Under the pieces are notes generated by a model. It made no database searches, was not told the DNA's origin, and saw nothing but the letters and a program-made list of their open reading frames with translations. Both the position numbers and the translations under genes were made by a program. A stretch of DNA of 5,497 nucleotides from contig JAQBPS010000727.1 of assembly GCA_028287415.1 (NCBI GenBank), positions 1-5,497 of the forward strand, in the 5' to 3' direction. Shown piece by piece: positions 1-5,497 of the stretch. Each line of letters begins with the position of its first letter. Positions within the stretch are counted from its first letter, which is position 1. The stretch comes from Bacillota bacterium (lineage in GTDB: Bacteria > Bacillota > Sulfobacillia > Symbiobacteriales > Symbiobacteriaceae).

Positions 1-772
1 CTTCATCAGGGATCACGTTCGGCGCCGTCCCGCCGTGGATCGTGCCGATCGTCAGCACCGCGCTCTGGAACGGGTCGACGTTGCGCGCCACCACCTGCTG
101 GAGCAGGGTGAGGCACTGCGCCGCCACCATCACCGGGTCAACGCCCAGGTGCGGCGCCGCACCGTGTCCGCCGTTGCCGATGATCGTCACGACAAAATCA
201 TCCGGCGACGCGAGCATCGCACCGGCACCGAAGCCCATCGTGCCCGCATTCATGCCAGGAGCGACGTGCAGCCCGAAGATCCCATCCACCTGCGGATTCG
301 CCAGCACGCCGTCCTTGATCATCAGGCTGGCACCGCCGGGGTTGACCTCCTCGCCGGGCTGGAAAATCAGCACGACCGTGCCCGCAATCTCCGCCTGCAC
401 CTGCTTCAGCGCCTTCGCCGTGCCCAGCAGCGTCGCCGTATGCACGTCATGGCCGCAGGCGTGCATCACGCCCGGGTGCTCGGACGCAAAGTCCAGGCCC
501 GTCTCCTCGAGAATCGGCAGGGCGTCCATGTCGGCCCGCAGTGCGACGACCTTGCCGGGCTTGCCGCCCCGCAGCACCGCCTTGATCCCGTACCCGCCGA
601 GGCCCGTCTGAATCTCATACCCCAGCTCCTGCAACTGTGCGGCGACGAAGGCGCTGGTCTCTTGCTCCTGGAAGCTGAGCTCGGGGTGCTGATGAAGCTG
701 GCGCCGGGCCGCGACGGCAAACGGGTGGGCCGCCCTGGCCAGCGACCAGATCTGTTCCTTGGTGATGCTCAC
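1..772 (-). CDS. M20D-family amidohydrolase (N-acyl amino acid / aminoacylase type), 3' end cut off by the window
   Basis: Probable zinc- or manganese-dependent cytoplasmic hydrolase that removes an acyl group from an N-acylated amino acid or related amide; the HipO/IAA-amino-acid hydrolase group is the closest known family. The 257 residues visible show the family motifs in order: RADMDALP at 79-86, HACGHDVH at 104-111 (metal ligands Cys106 and His108), FQPGEE at 137-142 (Glu141 as general base, Glu142 as metal ligand), GLHV at 167-170, then GGHGAAPH at 201-208 and GTAPNVIPDE at 248-257 in the lid/dimerisation domain, which begins near 190. Family members are about 390-400 residues, so roughly 140 C-terminal residues, including the last metal-binding His, lie beyond the left edge. 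The start is GTG at 772-770, chosen because GGGAGGG lies six bases upstream and the conserved N-terminus (RRQLHQHPELSFQE at 23-36) follows at normal distance. There is no signal peptide. The visible part has no break and all its key residues are intact. The substrate cannot be told from the sequence. It is separated from the upstream operon by a terminator. Confidence 0.93.
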   Translation of the reverse strand, partial: MSITKEQIWSLARAAHPFAVAARRQLHQHPELSFQEQETSAFVAAQLQELGYEIQTGLGGYGIKAVLRGGKPGKVVALRADMDALPILEETGLDFASEHPGVMHACGHDVHTATLLGTAKALKQVQAEIAGTVVLIFQPGEEVNPGGASLMIKDGVLANPQVDGIFGLHVAPGMNAGTMGFGAGAMLASPDDFVVTIIGNGGHGAAPHLGVDPVMVAAQCLTLLQQVVARNVDPFQSAVLTIGTIHGGTAPNVIPDE

Positions 773-778
773 GATGTA

Positions 779-785
779 CCCTCCC
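779..785 (-). promoter_or_regulatory. Shine-Dalgarno site for the GTG-started amidohydrolase
   Basis: On the minus strand this reads GGGAGGG, with a six-base spacer to GTG at 772. It decides the start: no ATG lies in frame nearby. The ATG at 803-801 is in another frame and would not encode the amidohydrolase motifs. Confidence 0.75.
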
Positions 786-848
786 AGAAATGGTTGCCAT
801 GAAGATTTCCGCTGGCTGCACCGGAAACCCTGCCCGCCGTGTCACCTT

Positions 849-863
849 ATGACCATCGGTCAT
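849..863. promoter_or_regulatory. Perfect 6-3-6 inverted repeat, possible operator upstream of the amidohydrolase
   Basis: The sequence ATGACC-atc-GGTCAT is a perfect six-base inverted repeat around a three-base centre. It lies 76 bases upstream of the amidohydrolase GTG and just beyond the U-tract of the operon terminator. Read on the minus strand it overlaps a short direct repeat (CCGATGA/CCGATGG). Its size and symmetry suit a dimeric repressor of the TetR or GntR kind. A weak -10-like CATAAG (851-846, minus strand) would overlap it, but no convincing -35 box accompanies that, so the promoter itself is not located. No regulator gene is in the window. The operator role is inference. Confidence 0.35.
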
Positions 864-866
864 CGG

Positions 867-900
867 AAAAGGCCCACCCGCTCACATGAGCGAATGGGCC
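867..900 (-). terminator. Rho-independent terminator of the ABC/DUF11 operon
   Basis: Read on the minus strand, the transcript forms GGCCCA-UU-CGCUC, loop AUGU, GAGCG-GG-UGGGCC (900-871). This is a 13-bp stem in which the central UU/GG positions pair as U·G wobbles, followed at once by UUUU (870-867). It begins 17 bases after the DUF11 stop. On the plus strand the same central positions would be CC opposite AA and would not pair, so the structure works only for minus-strand transcription. It marks the end of the operon and insulates the amidohydrolase. Confidence 0.85.
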
Positions 901-917
901 GTGGCAAACCGAGCCGA

Positions 918-1988
918 TCAGCCGATATTGGTGCAGCACTGGTTGACCAGGACCGTCACGCTGGCCGTGTTGTTGGCCGGGTTCGGATCGAATTCGTTGG
1001 CGGTGACAGTTGCCGTGTTCGTGATGCGCCCCGCTGCGGTGGGCACGACCAGAATTCGCACCGTAGCGTTTGCGCCCGGCGCCAGTGTGCCAAGCAGGCA
1101 CGTCAGGGTACCGTCCGTCAGGGCGCAGGTTCCCTGACTGGGGGTGGCTGAGATGAAGCGGACATTTGGCGGCAGCGTGTCCACAAGCGTGACGCCGGTG
1201 GCGGTCGACGGGCCAAAGTTTGTCACGGTGGTCGTGAAGGTCAGCCCCACGCTCACCTCGCCCGTCGCCGCGGCCGTCTTGGTCACAGCCACGTCAGCCG
1301 CCAGGATCACCTGGGTGACCGTGACGGCTGTGACAGCCGCGGCGTTGGCCGCGACTGCCGTCGCCCGGTTCGTGATGGGCCCCGCCACGTTGGGTGTGAC
1401 CTGGATGGTCACGGTTGTGGTGGCCCCCGGGGGGATTGTGCCCAGGCTGCACGTCAGCACGTTGCCGGGGCCGAGCGCACAGGGTGCATTCGCTGAAACG
1501 AAGGTGACCCCGGCGGGAAGCACATCCGTCAGCACGACGTTCTCGGCGGGGGCCGCACCGGTGTTCGTCACCGGGATGGTGAAGGTCAGCGTCCCCCCCA
1601 CAAAAGCCGGGTTGGCGCTGGCGATCTTGGAGATGGCCAGGGAGGTCACAGCGAGCACCAGCGTTTCCTGGGCCGCCAATGCCACGTTCGTGTTCGTGCC
1701 CTCGGCACTGGCAATATTGATGATCGGACCCGGTGCCGTGGGGCGAACAACGATGGTCTGGGTCCGGACAGCTCCCGGTGTAAGGGTGCCGAGCGCGCAG
1801 GTGAGGGTCTGCCCCGCCACCGTACAGCCGGGTGCTGAGACCAGTGTGACCGAAGCAGGGAGCAGGTCGGTCACCACGACATTAGGGGCGGCGCCCGGCC
1901 CGAGGTTCGTGACAGTAAGCGTGTAGGTGAGGTTGCTCCCCACCATTACCGGATCGGGACTGTCCGTCTTTACAATCGCAATCGCCAT
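918..1988 (-). CDS. Leaderless protein of three DUF11 repeats with a Cys-Cys C-terminal tail
   Basis: A 356-residue protein built almost wholly of three DUF11 (conserved repeat, TIGR01451-like) beta-sandwich units at about 3-114, 116-229 and 231-348. Each shows the family pattern: a start with K-T/A-x near the N-terminus, a T-x-T-V-T-N-x-G strand, V-x-L-x-D-x-LP, a Cys pair flanking a turn, LGTL-x-PGA, and a closing ITN-x-A-T strand. Composition is dominated by Ala, Thr and Val. DUF11 repeats usually occur in surface or extracellular proteins, but here the first repeat begins at residue 3 and there is no signal peptide, membrane helix or LPXTG anchor. The ATG at 1988 is the only possible start: the next in-frame codon of note upstream is a TGA 21 bases away (the stop of the preceding gene), with no ATG, GTG or TTG between. 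It ends NQCCTNIG. It lies 18 bases downstream of the ABC subunit, with a strong terminator 17 bases after its stop, so it is probably co-transcribed with the exporter. A structural or surface/spore-layer role is plausible but unproven. Confidence 0.9.
   Translation of the reverse strand: MAIAIVKTDSPDPVMVGSNLTYTLTVTNLGPGAAPNVVVTDLLPASVTLVSAPGCTVAGQTLTCALGTLTPGAVRTQTIVVRPTAPGPIINIASAEGTNTNVALAAQETLVLAVTSLAISKIASANPAFVGGTLTFTIPVTNTGAAPAENVVLTDVLPAGVTFVSANAPCALGPGNVLTCSLGTIPPGATTTVTIQVTPNVAGPITNRATAVAANAAAVTAVTVTQVILAADVAVTKTAAATGEVSVGLTFTTTVTNFGPSTATGVTLVDTLPPNVRFISATPSQGTCALTDGTLTCLLGTLAPGANATVRILVVPTAAGRITNTATVTANEFDPNPANNTASVTVLVNQCCTNIG
945..1298 (-). repeat. DUF11 repeat 3 (residues about 231-348)
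   Basis: Contains TTTVTNFGPS at 252-261, VTLVDTLPPNV at 266-276, Cys288 and Cys297, CLLGTLAPGA at 297-306, and the full canonical ending NEFDPNPANNTASVTV at 331-346. It is the most typical of the three copies. Confidence 0.85.
1302..1643 (-). repeat. DUF11 repeat 2 (residues about 116-229)
   Basis: Contains TFTIPVTNTGAAPAENVVLTD in the 135-155 stretch, LPAGVTFVSA at 157-166, Cys170 and Cys180, and CSLGTIPPGA at 180-189. It ends ITNRATAVAANAAAVT, an Ala-rich stretch where the family usually has Asp and Asn. Confidence 0.8.
1647..1982 (-). repeat. DUF11 repeat 1 (residues about 3-114)
   Basis: Contains TYTLTVTNLGPG at 21-32, VVVTDLLPASV at 37-47, Cys55 and Cys64, and CALGTLTPGA at 64-73. It ends INIASAEGTN without the usual D/N-rich closing motif. 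The boundaries are judged from protein periodicity and are good to a few residues. Confidence 0.8.
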
Positions 1989-1995
1989 GGGAGTA

Positions 1996-2001
1996 CCCCC
2001 C
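1996..2001 (-). promoter_or_regulatory. G-run ribosome binding site of the DUF11 gene
   Basis: On the minus strand a run of six G lies seven bases upstream of the ATG at 1988, in the 18-base gap after the ABC subunit. It is not a canonical GGAGG but can pair with the anti-SD CCUCC through one G·U wobble. The same G-run can form a small hairpin with UCCC just before the start codon (GGGG-GUAC-UCCC), which could dampen initiation; that hairpin is short and speculative. Confidence 0.55.
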
Positions 2002-2006
2002 TGATC

Positions 2007-3809
2007 TCACAAAATAGGGTTGGTCCTCTCCACAGTATGTGAACCTGTCCCAACGTGTTCCTGCCAGAGCTGCTGCATTTCGTCGCAGCGGACAAGCAGC
2101 TCGTCGAGGGTGCCCTCATCCGCAATCCGGCCGTCTTTCATGACGATGATGTGATCCGCCCGGCGCAATGCCGCCCGCCGATGTGAGACCGCGAGGCATG
2201 TCGCATCCGGCCGCTCAAACACCCGCTCCCAGAGAATCCGCTCCGTTTCGACATCAAGCGCACTGGAAAGATCGTCGAAAATCAGCAGTTCCGGCTCCCG
2301 CACAAACATGCGGGCCGCCGCTGCCCGCTGGATTTGCCCGCCCGACAGGCGCACGCCCCGGGAGCCGACCATCGTCTCCAGCCCGTGATCCATACCGATG
2401 AGGTCGCGCTCCATCACAGCCGAGCGCACCGCCGCAGGGATGTCCGCCTGCGCCCCCGGCAGGCCCATCAGAATGTTGTTCGCCAGCGTCTCGCTGAAGA
2501 GCAGCGGGATCTGCGGCGTGGCCGCCGTGCGCGGCGGCGTAAAGTGGTTGGCCGGGTCCACGACGACCTCGCCGTTCCACCGCACCTCGCCCGACTGGGC
2601 CGGCAGCAGCCCGGTCAGGGCCCGCAGCAGCGTCGTCTTGCCCGACCCGATCCGACCGGCGATGACGGTGAAGTTGCCGCGCCGGAGCGTCAGGTCGATA
2701 TCAGCAATGCCACGCTCCGATTCCGGATAGCGGTAGGTGAGCCCGGCAACATCCAGGCGCTCCAACCGGTCATCATCCGTACGGACAGGGGCGTCCGGCT
2801 CGGGCACATCCTCCCCCAGATAGATCGGCGCATGCCGTGTCAGGCGCTCGGCCGGCGCACCCTGGAGCAGCGCGGTCATCCGGTCGAACGAGACCCCCGT
2901 CTGCTTATACATCGCCAGCCACCGGCCCAGGAACTGCGTGAAGTCGGAGACGAAGTTCAGGTAGTAAACGAAGAGTGCGAAGTCGCCGACAGAGAAGTCG
3001 CCCGCCTGCATCGCCCGGGCGGACAGCAGCAGCACCAGCCCCGTCCCCAGGGAGGCCATGTTGCCTGCGGCCGACTCCATGACCTGGCTCAGGAGCCGGT
3101 CCGACAGCATCGTCTGGCGGCGCCGGTCGTTCAGGCGCCGGAAGTGGCCGATCACACGCTCCTCCGCGCCCGCCACCTGAATCGCCTGGACGGCGCCGAA
3201 CATCTCGCTGATGACCCCGGTCACCTTCGCAGTGGCATCCCGGCTCAGCCGCCGGTTATGCGCCAGCCGGTTGCCGGCCATGCGAGTCAACGCCGGCACG
3301 AGGGCGCAGGGCAGGAAGACAAGCACGGTCATCCTGGCGTTGATGCTCATCAATATGGTGAGGGCTGTGCCGATGAAGACGAGCTGGCCGACGACATCGA
3401 GCAGGAGGTCGGCCGTGTCCTCGACCTGACCGACATCGTCACGGAAGCCGCTGAGCGCCTCGCCCGGTGAGACCGGCAGGGCGGCGGCGCCGGGCATCTC
3501 CAGAATCCGCTCCAGCAAGTTGCGCCGGAGCAGTCCGGCCATGTTCGTCCGGCTGTAGCCCGCCACGTACATGCCCATCCAGATCACCACACAGCGGGCA
3601 AGGGCGACGCCGATCAGCAGGGCGATCAGCGACCAGAGCCCCTGGCCGGCGACGGCGGTGTGGGCGCCGGTCATGCGGTCGAAGAAGGTGCGGGTGACGA
3701 GGCCGGGCAGCATCGGCGAGACGTGGATGGCCGTCCAGAGCAGCATGCCCGACAGGTAGAGCCAGGGGCGGTAGGCGATCAGGCGCCGGATGTGCTGATA
3801 GGTCTTCAT
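2007..3809 (-). CDS. ABC exporter half-transporter (TMD-NBD), subunit with degenerate catalytic site
   Basis: Complete 600-residue half-transporter of the MdlB/COG1132 exporter class, acting in the cytoplasmic membrane with the subunit encoded just upstream. Hydrophobic segments fall near 17-38, 58-84, 133-155, 158-178, 245-268 and 273-292, fitting six membrane helices. A charged, acidic linker (about 317-350) leads to the nucleotide-binding domain: A-loop Tyr near 359-361, Walker [10 protein letters not shown] at 385-393, Q-loop Gln433, canonical signature LSGGQ at 488-492, Walker B LLIFDD at 508-513, D-loop SSALD at 515-519 and H-loop His543. The residue after the Walker B Asp is Asp513 (GAT, 2273-2271) instead of the catalytic Glu, the hallmark of the degenerate site in heterodimeric exporters such as TM287/288. 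ATG at 3809 is supported by GAGGAGG seven bases upstream and by the ATGA overlap with the preceding gene. The substrate is unknown; drugs, lipids and peptides are all possible for the family. Confidence 0.95.
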   Translation of the reverse strand: MKTYQHIRRLIAYRPWLYLSGMLLWTAIHVSPMLPGLVTRTFFDRMTGAHTAVAGQGLWSLIALLIGVALARCVVIWMGMYVAGYSRTNMAGLLRRNLLERILEMPGAAALPVSPGEALSGFRDDVGQVEDTADLLLDVVGQLVFIGTALTILMSINARMTVLVFLPCALVPALTRMAGNRLAHNRRLSRDATAKVTGVISEMFGAVQAIQVAGAEERVIGHFRRLNDRRRQTMLSDRLLSQVMESAAGNMASLGTGLVLLLSARAMQAGDFSVGDFALFVYYLNFVSDFTQFLGRWLAMYKQTGVSFDRMTALLQGAPAERLTRHAPIYLGEDVPEPDAPVRTDDDRLERLDVAGLTYRYPESERGIADIDLTLRRGNFTVIAGRIGSGKTTLLRALTGLLPAQSGEVRWNGEVVVDPANHFTPPRTAATPQIPLLFSETLANNILMGLPGAQADIPAAVRSAVMERDLIGMDHGLETMVGSRGVRLSGGQIQRAAAARMFVREPELLIFDDLSSALDVETERILWERVFERPDATCLAVSHRRAALRRADHIIVMKDGRIADEGTLDELLVRCDEMQQLWQEHVGTGSHTVERTNPIL

Positions 3810-3823
3810 ACCAGCACCTCCTC
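3806..3823 (-). promoter_or_regulatory. ATGA stop/start overlap with strong Shine-Dalgarno inside the upstream gene
   Basis: On the minus strand, GAGGAGG (3823-3817) lies within the last codons of the upstream ABC gene and seven bases before ATG (3809-3807). The stop TGA of the upstream gene is 3808-3806, so the genes share four bases (ATGA). This arrangement usually gives translational coupling and near-equal synthesis, as needed for a 1:1 heterodimer. Confidence 0.85.
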
Positions 3824-5497
3824 GATGCCCGTCCGCAACAGATGGGCGAAGCGTGAACCCGGGTCGGCGGCGAGCTGCGCCCGCCCCCCCTCCTCCAGCA
3901 CCCGGCCGTCCTCAAGAATCAGGATGCGGTCGGCCCGCTGGATCGTGGCCAGCCGGTGTGCGATGATGATGCCCGTCCGCCCGGCCATCAGCCGGTCGAC
4001 GGCCCGTTCGAGCAGCGTTTCGGTGGCGGGGTCGAGCCGCGAGGATGCCTCGTCGAGGATGACCAGGCCGGGGTCCGCAAGGAAGACGCGCGCAAAGGCG
4101 AGGAGCTGGGCCTCGCCGGCGGACAGCCCGCCGCCGCCCGATTCGAGTTCGGTGTCGAGGCCGTTCGGCAGCGAGTTGAGCCAGGGGCCGAGGCCCAGCT
4201 CTTCGAGCACGGCCGTCATGTGCGCATCATCGGTGGTGGTGTCGAAAAAGGTCAGGTTGTCGCGAACGCTGGCGACGAAGAGCTGCACATCCTGGGTGAC
4301 AAAGCCGACCCGTTTGCGCAGGTCGGCGACGCGGGCATCCGTCGTAGCGATGCCCCCCAGCCGGATCTCGCCGGCGCTGGGGTCGTAAAAGCGCAGCAGC
4401 AGCCGGGCGAGGGTCGACTTGCCGCTGCCGGTCCGGCCGAGCAGGCCGAGGATGGCGCCGGGGGTCAGGTCCAGCGTCAGGTTGTGGAGCACCGGGTCGC
4501 CGGCGTCATACTCGAAGCCGACATTGTCGAGGGTGACGGAGAGGCTGCCCGTCGGGATCGGCGTGCCTTTTGGCCCATCCTGAATGCGGGATTCGGTGCG
4601 GAGCAGCTCTTCGACGCGGTCGACGCTGGCGCCCGCCTTCTGGAGCTCCTGAAGCTGGGTGCGGATCTGCTCCATCGGCCGCCGCAGCAGCTCGGTATAG
4701 CTGAAGAGCAGGTAGACCGTGCCCGCCGTCATGGCGCCCTTCAGATAAAGGTAGGCGCCGATGCCCAGGGCGACTGCGTTGCCGATCGTAAACATGGCGA
4801 GGGAAGAGGTCCACATGAGGGATATGGTGTTCATGGCGCGGATGTTCGACCTGAGCAGCCGGTTCAGCATCAGGTAGAACTTGTGCATGACAAAGCCCGT
4901 GGCGCCGCTGGCGCGAATCGCCTCGGTGCCGGCCAGCTGCTCGCCGATGAAGCCGAAGTTCTCGGCGATCACCTGGCGCCAGTCGGTCCAGATCGGGGTC
5001 GCATAGCCGTGAACGACGGCGAGGATGTAGAACGCCCCGCCGGCGAAGGCGCTCATCGCCAGCCCGGCCCGCCAGTCCTCACGGAAGAGCAGGATGAGCA
5101 CGCCGGCCATCAGGACGACGTTGCTGAGCACATCGATAATCAGCTGCGAGAAGAAGTTGGATAAGGCCGTGACGTCGCCGTCGATGCGCTCGACCATCTC
5201 GCCCTGGGTCCGGGCCTTGTGGAAGCTCAGGTCGAGCTTGAGGCAGTGCGCGGCCACGTCGGCGCGCAGGTCGTTGGTCGCGGTCCAGCTCACCTGCTCG
5301 CCCACGTACCGGGCGAGGGCGGTCAGGATCTGGGTGCTGAGGGCGAGGATGATGAAGAGCAGGGCCTGCCGGGGCAGGGAGCTGGTGTTGGTGCCGCCCA
5401 TCGCGGTGTCGAGGAAGCGGCGGAGGATCTGGGGGTTGTAGAGCTGGAGGGCTACGCTGGTGCCGAGCAGGGCGGCCAGTAGGGCCACGCGCTGCCA
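3806..5497 (-). CDS. ABC exporter half-transporter (TMD-NBD), catalytically competent subunit, 5' end cut off by the window
   Basis: Partner of the next gene in a heterodimeric ABC exporter. The frame is open to the right edge (Trp-Gln-Arg precede a GTG at 5488), and related proteins have a further stretch of about 20-30 residues before this point, so the true start is off the window and the GTG is probably internal. Numbering from that GTG, hydrophobic segments lie near 1-22, 41-62, 113-135, 139-160, 222-247 and 253-266. The nucleotide-binding domain shows A-loop Tyr327, Walker [10 protein letters not shown] at 351-359, Q-loop Gln399, signature LSAGEAQ at 455-461, Walker B LVILDE at 475-480 with catalytic Glu480 (GAG, 4051-4049), D-loop SSRLD at 482-486 and H-loop His511. 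The signature departs from LSGGQ (Ala for the first Gly, Glu for Gln), so this subunit supplies the defective signature while its own Walker motifs are sound. The NBD is intact to the stop, which overlaps the next start. The substrate cannot be predicted. Confidence 0.95.
   Translation of the reverse strand, partial: WQRVALLAALLGTSVALQLYNPQILRRFLDTAMGGTNTSSLPRQALLFIILALSTQILTALARYVGEQVSWTATNDLRADVAAHCLKLDLSFHKARTQGEMVERIDGDVTALSNFFSQLIIDVLSNVVLMAGVLILLFREDWRAGLAMSAFAGGAFYILAVVHGYATPIWTDWRQVIAENFGFIGEQLAGTEAIRASGATGFVMHKFYLMLNRLLRSNIRAMNTISLMWTSSLAMFTIGNAVALGIGAYLYLKGAMTAGTVYLLFSYTELLRRPMEQIRTQLQELQKAGASVDRVEELLRTESRIQDGPKGTPIPTGSLSVTLDNVGFEYDAGDPVLHNLTLDLTPGAILGLLGRTGSGKSTLARLLLRFYDPSAGEIRLGGIATTDARVADLRKRVGFVTQDVQLFVASVRDNLTFFDTTTDDAHMTAVLEELGLGPWLNSLPNGLDTELESGGGGLSAGEAQLLAFARVFLADPGLVILDEASSRLDPATETLLERAVDRLMAGRTGIIIAHRLATIQRADRILILEDGRVLEEGGRAQLAADPGSRFAHLLRTGIEEVLV

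Noticed and set aside
35..802. Plus-strand open frames across the amidohydrolase
   Set aside because: The minus strand encodes an uninterrupted M20D protein with every expected motif, so the plus-strand frames are shadows.
1144..1926. Plus-strand open frame (260 codons) opposite the DUF11 gene with a Val/Thr/Ala repeat look
   Set aside because: The apparent repeats mirror the DUF11 repeats on the other strand, and GTG/GTC/ACC codons read backwards give the same residue classes. The minus strand has the family motifs, the terminator and the operon context.
2014..2043. Possible internal promoter for the DUF11 gene (TTCACA with a downstream TATTTT on the minus strand)
   Set aside because: The spacing is about 21 bases, too long for a normal sigma-70-type promoter, and the -10 match is weak. 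Co-transcription with the ABC genes is simpler.
2334..3470. Plus-strand open frame (378 codons) opposite the second ABC gene
   Set aside because: Arg/His/Gln-rich shadow of the ABC coding strand, with no family motif and no independent signal.
1593..3890. Runs of seven C (G on the coding strand) at 1593-1599 in the DUF11 gene and 3884-3890 in the upstream ABC gene, considered as phase-variation tracts
   Set aside because: In DNA this rich in G and C, a few seven-base runs are expected by chance in 5.5 kb. Both are in frame and encode ordinary family residues.
3956..5164. Long plus-strand open frame (402 codons) opposite the upstream ABC gene
   Set aside because: It is antisense to a gene with all ABC motifs, its translation is rich in Arg, Gly, Ala, Glu and Gln without recognisable domains, and such shadow frames are expected opposite GC-rich coding sequence.
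5486..5488. GTG at 5488 as the true start of the upstream ABC subunit
   Set aside because: The frame continues open to the window edge, there is no room to judge a ribosome binding site, and family members have additional residues before the first membrane helix, so the gene is treated as 5'-partial.

Overview
The window is clearly GC-rich bacterial DNA (roughly 60-65 % GC by eye) and every supported gene lies on the minus strand. The genes start behind strong purine-rich ribosome binding sites (GGGAGGG, GAGGAGG, a G6 run). The gene set of an MdlB-type heterodimeric ABC exporter, a DUF11-repeat protein and an M20D amidohydrolase suits a GC-rich Gram-positive-type lineage, such as a Symbiobacterium-like Firmicute or a Chloroflexota member. 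That placement is inference; no marker gene is present to fix it.

In the direction of transcription (right to left), the window opens inside an ABC exporter half-transporter whose first residues lie beyond the right edge (3806 to >5497). Its stop overlaps the start of a second half-transporter by four bases (ATGA; 2007-3809). Eighteen bases later comes a 356-residue protein made almost entirely of three DUF11 repeats (918-1988). Seventeen bases after its stop a strong intrinsic terminator (867-900) closes the unit. These three genes therefore look like the end of one operon. A 145-base gap then holds the terminator and a 15-bp inverted repeat (849-863), a possible operator. It is followed by an M20D amidohydrolase with a GTG start at 772, which runs off the left edge.

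The two ABC subunits are complementary. The upstream one has a catalytic Walker B glutamate but a degenerate signature (LSAGEAQ). The downstream one has a canonical LSGGQ signature but Asp where the catalytic Glu should be. Assembled head-to-tail they would give one competent and one degenerate ATP site, as in characterised heterodimeric exporters such as TM287/288 and BmrCD.

The most unusual element is the DUF11 protein. It has no signal peptide, and an in-frame stop shortly upstream with no start codon between rules out a longer leader. Yet it carries one spaced Cys pair per repeat and a Cys-Cys near its C-terminus, and it sits directly behind an exporter. Whether it is exported, displayed on a spore or cell surface by another route, or stays inside cannot be decided from the sequence. 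The amidohydrolase appears to be a separate transcription unit, and nothing here ties it functionally to the operon.
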